Assembly (NCBI RefSeq): GCF_026891035.1
Contig: NZ_JAPTGG010000005.1
Location: forward strand, 186,001-250,000
DNA from: Dasania phycosphaerae
Lineage (GTDB): Bacteria > Pseudomonadota > Gammaproteobacteria > Pseudomonadales > Dasaniaceae
Direction of reading: 5' to 3'
Length of the DNA stretch: 64,000 bases
Shown: positions 61,801 through 64,000 of the stretch, one piece after another
Numbering within the stretch: the first letter of the stretch is position 1
How the letters are laid out: every line of letters begins with the position of its first letter
Translations under genes and position numbers: made by a program
Notes under the pieces: generated by a model
What the model was told of the DNA's origin: nothing
Databases searched by the model: none
What the model saw: the letters and a program-made list of their open reading frames with translations, nothing else

Positions 61801-61982
61801 GCTTCCAATGGCGAATAGCCAGGTGCAGTTGTGTTAATTTGTACTTGCACATTGGTAATATCAGGCACTGCATCAATGGGTAGCTTTTGATAGCTCCAAA
61901 TTCCAAGAGCGAAAATTACTAATATAAAGCTCAAAAACAGATAGCGCCGCTCAATAGCGAGACGCAAAATAGATTCAATCAT
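58857..61982 (-). CDS. czcA2: Second CzcA-type heavy-metal RND pump
   Basis: This 1041-residue HME-RND protein is highly similar along its length to the CzcA at 47127-50237, including IESILRLAIERRYLFL, LPIDAVPDITNVQVQ and GALDFGLIVDGAVIIVENAVRRL. It should export the same or a related divalent metal. An AGGAG site precedes the ATG, and it follows czcB2 by 10 bp. Its codon use looks more AT-rich at third positions than copy 1, so the two operons probably came from different sources and not from recent duplication; this is a visual impression. Confidence 0.95.
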   Translation of the reverse strand: MIESILRLAIERRYLFLSFILVIFALGIWSYQKLPIDAVPDITNVQVQINTTAPGYSPLEAEQRITYPVETALAGLPRLSHTRSLSRYGLSQVTVVFEEGTDIYFARNLINERLGAIKSVLPQGLEPEMGPISTGLGEIFMYTIQANPDARMTNGKPYTATALREIQDWIIKPQLAQVKGVIEVNSIGGYNKQYHVTPIPEKLLYHEVSFNDIANALRANNENRGAGYIEKNGQQLLVRAPGQLATIEEILDVIIKQNDGIPVKIHDIAEVAIGKELRTGAATRDGVETVLGTAMMLIGANSRTVARDVALKLEDIQISLPEGVVAEPVYNRTTLVDKAIATVTKNLVEGALLVIVVLFLLLGNLRAALITAAVIPLSMLMTITGMVKTGVSANLMSLGALDFGLIVDGAVIIVENAVRRLAESQKQNGGIQALRERLNIVFEATSEVIRLSLFGVAIITVVYIPIFTLTGVEGKMFHPMAATVVMALISAMVLSLTLVPAAVAVFMNGRISEKENAVLSATKRFYRPALLLAFKFRYLVVSFAAMLVAFSLWLATTLGSEFVPQLNEGDIALQALRIPGTGLEQSVEMQEILEKRIKSFPEVDKVFSRIGTPEVATDPMPPSIADIFVILKPRDLWSDPSKSKSELVEEMEEALERIPGNNYEFTQPIQMRFNELISGVRADLGIKIFGDDLDQLMFTANDILQIVNSIEGAADARMEQVEGLPSLSVIPKRETLGRYGLNVIQLQDWIATAIGGESAGILYEGDRRFELIVRLPEMLRRDIEGLMSLPVPLPNGDYIPLEEVATLNIQPSPAQISRENGKRRVVVTANVRGRDLGSFVNDVKNRIQQEAKIPPGYWLDYGGTFEQLESASQRLAIVVPITLLVILGILVMAFGSLKDALIIFTGVPLALTGGVLSLWLRDMPLSISAGVGFIALSGVAVLNGLVMLAFIRDLWHEKGDLLTSVVDGALIRLRPVLMTALVASLGFIPMALNTGTGAEVQRPLATVVIGGIISSTLLTLFVLPVLYHWVHRHSKQGVEAG

Positions 61983-61992
61983 GTTGCGTCTC

Positions 61993-62895
61993 CTAGTCGT
62001 TATCTTCGGCTTCGGATTTCAAAATATCCGCTTTAATTAAGTAGCTGTTTTCTGATACGTATTCAGCCCCGCTGTCGAGACCTGAAAGTACCTCAAAAAA
62101 GTTATCGTCCGATTTCCCTAACACTAACGGGGTGAACTCATACTTCTCGTCATTTTTTACAAATACGCCAAATCGCCCCCCCAGTTCCTGAACAGCTTCT
62201 TTTTTCACGGTCAATGCAACATCAAATTGACGTGTATGGATTTTACCCTTGGCAAATTGCCCTGGTGATAAATTTAAATCGGTGTTGCTCAGTTTTACAC
62301 GAGCGAGGGCATACGGTTTGTCTGCTGCTGGAATCACATGTGTAACAAGAGCTTCGAGGGATTGGTCATTTATAACGACCAGAATAGTTTGGCCTTTATT
62401 TACCTTTTCTTGTTGAGCGGGGTAAACGCGAAACTCCAGCCAAGCAGTGTTTAAATTCACGATGGTAAATAATTGTCGCTCTTGAGTGAGTTCTCCAGGG
62501 TTCGCCTGACGTTGCACAATCAGACCGGTTGCTGGTGCATGTAACGGATAGTCCTTTAGGCTTTCATTTGATTCTATTGTTGCTAGCCGATCACCTTCTT
62601 TTACCGTATCACCAATCGAAACATTCACTGACTTGATAACACCGGGAAAACGCGCATAAATTTCATGAGTGTTTTCTGGTGCTTGTGTTAGTTCTCCATA
62701 AACCGTAATGGTTTGACTGAGTGTTCCTGGTGATGCAATTGTCGTGACAATGCCAACTTTCTCAGAGAGGTCGTCATCGATATGACTGGCCGTCTCTTCA
62801 TGTTCTTCTCCGTCGTTGTCTTCATCCGCCAGAATGTTCTGTATTGGCGAAACAACGCCAAGTAGCAGTGATAGTATGAGTAAATAGTTTTTCAT
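61993..62895 (-). CDS. czcB2: Second CzcB-type periplasmic adaptor
   Basis: This 300-residue membrane-fusion protein has a signal peptide (about 1-23) and a brief acidic/His stretch (DEDNDGEEHEETASH). The core contains YARFPGVIKSVNVSIGDTVKEG and APATGLIVQRQANPGE. Compared with the first CzcB it lacks the long ten-histidine arm (47 residues shorter), which could alter periplasmic metal capture. An AGGT-type ribosome site precedes the ATG. The upstream czcC2 ends 75 bp before. Confidence 0.92.
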   Translation of the reverse strand: MKNYLLILSLLLGVVSPIQNILADEDNDGEEHEETASHIDDDLSEKVGIVTTIASPGTLSQTITVYGELTQAPENTHEIYARFPGVIKSVNVSIGDTVKEGDRLATIESNESLKDYPLHAPATGLIVQRQANPGELTQERQLFTIVNLNTAWLEFRVYPAQQEKVNKGQTILVVINDQSLEALVTHVIPAADKPYALARVKLSNTDLNLSPGQFAKGKIHTRQFDVALTVKKEAVQELGGRFGVFVKNDEKYEFTPLVLGKSDDNFFEVLSGLDSGAEYVSENSYLIKADILKSEAEDND

Positions 62896-62970
62896 TTTCG
62901 ATTACCTGTTAGATCAGCTTGAAGCCGAATCAATAAAATAGCGTTAAAATTTGTTTACTTTGTTAATGCT

Positions 62971-64000
62971 TCACCATACATACTGCGAGGTGGACAAAGG
63001 CTCTGCTGTGAGCTGTTCGATTTCGGCTCCATACATTAATGCGGATGAAGCGGATTCGATCAGGGTGCGCTTGGCACTGAGCAATTCCTGTCTGGCGGAA
63101 ACATATTCAAGATAGCCGTAACGGCCACGTTGGTACGCCGCCTGTATTTCTTTGAGCGCTTCTTCTAACGCAGGAATAATAGAGTTTTGAAGCTCCCTGG
63201 CTGCAAGAATGGCCTGCTTTCTATTGTGGTATGCGCGAAATAACTGCGTGTGCATGTTGAGTAATGAAACTTCCTTTTGAACAAAGACTTCGTTGCGTTG
63301 AGCAAGTGCAGTAGAAACCGCGCCGGAGTTTCTTTTCGATGAAAAGAGCGGCATGCTAAAACCTGCAACCAGGGCTGTATCGTCATTTTCCTGAAAACGG
63401 CGCACACCAACCGACCAGTTAATGTCAGCTTTCGACTGTGTTCGGGCAAGACGTACTTCCGCTTCTTTGAGACGCTCTTCTGCTGCAAAGACTTTGATAG
63501 CCGGGTTATTTTTCATTTTGGTATAGAGCCTGTCAAAATTAACATCCGTACCAAAGTGGAACAAATCACCATCAATGGCTGCAAATTTTGGCGACGTTTC
63601 TCCCCAAAGTGCCGCGAGTGACACTTTCAGATAAGCGAGCTGCTGTTGAGTGGAGAGTAGTGTGAGTTGTGCTTGCGAGGCCGCAGCCTGGGCGCGTTTT
63701 ACTTCGGCATCTGGTGTTGCGCCTGCTTTAGCGCGTTCTTTTACGATGTTTAGAGTCTGGTTAGAAAGCTCACTTGCTTCTTTCGCCAGGGATACCTGCT
63801 CTTGTGCAGCGAGTACATCCACATAGCGCCGGGTTACTTCACCCAGCAATTCCAGTGATTCCACCTGTCTCTGTGCATCGAGAACGGAGCGACTATTAGA
63901 AACGATGCCCCTGCGCGCAGCGCGCTTATCGCCCAATTCCAGTACGGAAGAGAGCGAAATGGTTAGTTCAGCACCATCAAAGCCGCTGAGTTCGTCGGAG
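62971..64000 (-). CDS. czcC2: Second CzcC-type outer-membrane efflux protein (5' end outside window)
   Basis: The frame runs without a stop from 62971 to the last base, so the gene begins beyond the window. The roughly 343 visible residues match the CzcC at 44743-46074 in order: ELTISLSSVLELGDKRA at the right edge, GEVTRRYVDVLAAQEQV, AKAGATPDAEVKRAQAAASQA and LEYVSARQELLSAKRTLIES. An internal ATG at 63936 lies inside the conserved region and is not the start. Confidence 0.92.
   Translation of the reverse strand, partial: SDELSGFDGAELTISLSSVLELGDKRAARRGIVSNSRSVLDAQRQVESLELLGEVTRRYVDVLAAQEQVSLAKEASELSNQTLNIVKERAKAGATPDAEVKRAQAAASQAQLTLLSTQQQLAYLKVSLAALWGETSPKFAAIDGDLFHFGTDVNFDRLYTKMKNNPAIKVFAAEERLKEAEVRLARTQSKADINWSVGVRRFQENDDTALVAGFSMPLFSSKRNSGAVSTALAQRNEVFVQKEVSLLNMHTQLFRAYHNRKQAILAARELQNSIIPALEEALKEIQAAYQRGRYGYLEYVSARQELLSAKRTLIESASSALMYGAEIEQLTAEPLSTSQYVW

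Overview
The window looks like chromosome of a marine gammaproteobacterium, perhaps Cellvibrionales/Spongiibacterales-like. The basis is gene content only: thrC-recJ adjacency, a Gram-negative dedicated sortase system typical of marine Proteobacteria, and a full sulfite-reductase gene set. About two thirds is ordinary chromosome (1-40.9 kb). The rest (41 kb to the end) is a metal-resistance integrative element inserted next to guaA that continues past the window.

Region by region. 1-2.3 kb: the end of thrC, then recJ. 2.4-9.9 kb: a proteobacterial dedicated sortase locus made of pdsO (OmpA-like), pdsS/pdsR (two-component pair), one VIT/vWA sortase substrate, a class GN sortase and a small conserved gene. 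A nearly identical motif, a tandem CATAATT repeat with 10-bp spacing, lies about 90-95 bp upstream of both pdsO and the substrate gene and is a candidate PdsR operator. 10.1-11.4 kb: a solute-binding protein and a MaoC hydratase. 11.5-19.5 kb: cysteine biosynthesis and sulfate assimilation (cysE-cysM, cysJ-cysI, cysG, cysH), with a matching promoter block before cysJ and cysH. 19.6-22.8 kb: a porin and a BCCT transporter. 23-25.6 kb: a repeat-rich zone around a GFA-family gene and an AT-rich GIY-YIG gene. 25.6-31.8 kb: a eukaryote-type HisA, a lipoprotein, YbfF-like hydrolase, CvfB-like protein, TruC, an MFS transporter and YigZ. 31.9-36.2 kb: an operon of receiver-cyclase, receiver and histidine kinase, divergent from a Crp/Fnr regulator. 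36.2-40.9 kb: xseA, guaB and guaA.

The element (41.0-64.0 kb) starts with a P4-type integrase immediately after guaA, then AlpA, a DUF1249-like protein and an HTH protein. It carries czcI-czcCBA, a membrane-protein gene broken by one stop codon, mgtC and czcD. Next come a second tyrosine recombinase, a short run of PFGI-1/ICEclc-class conjugation genes (pilL, TIGR03759, SLT, TIGR03765, traD) and a second czcCBA operon facing the other way. The traD gene appears to be a chimera: its 5' part is TraD, and its last ~75 codons resemble the tail of the VirB4/TraC-like ATPase normally encoded several genes downstream. This suggests that a large deletion removed most of the transfer module.

Other unexplained structure: a dispersed intergenic repeat in three copies, with hairpin stems that differ in sequence but keep pairing; a 26-nt palindrome in three identical copies and one degenerate copy; and several strong inverted repeats around the second recombinase. 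All functional calls come from reading sequence and recalling families; no database search was run.
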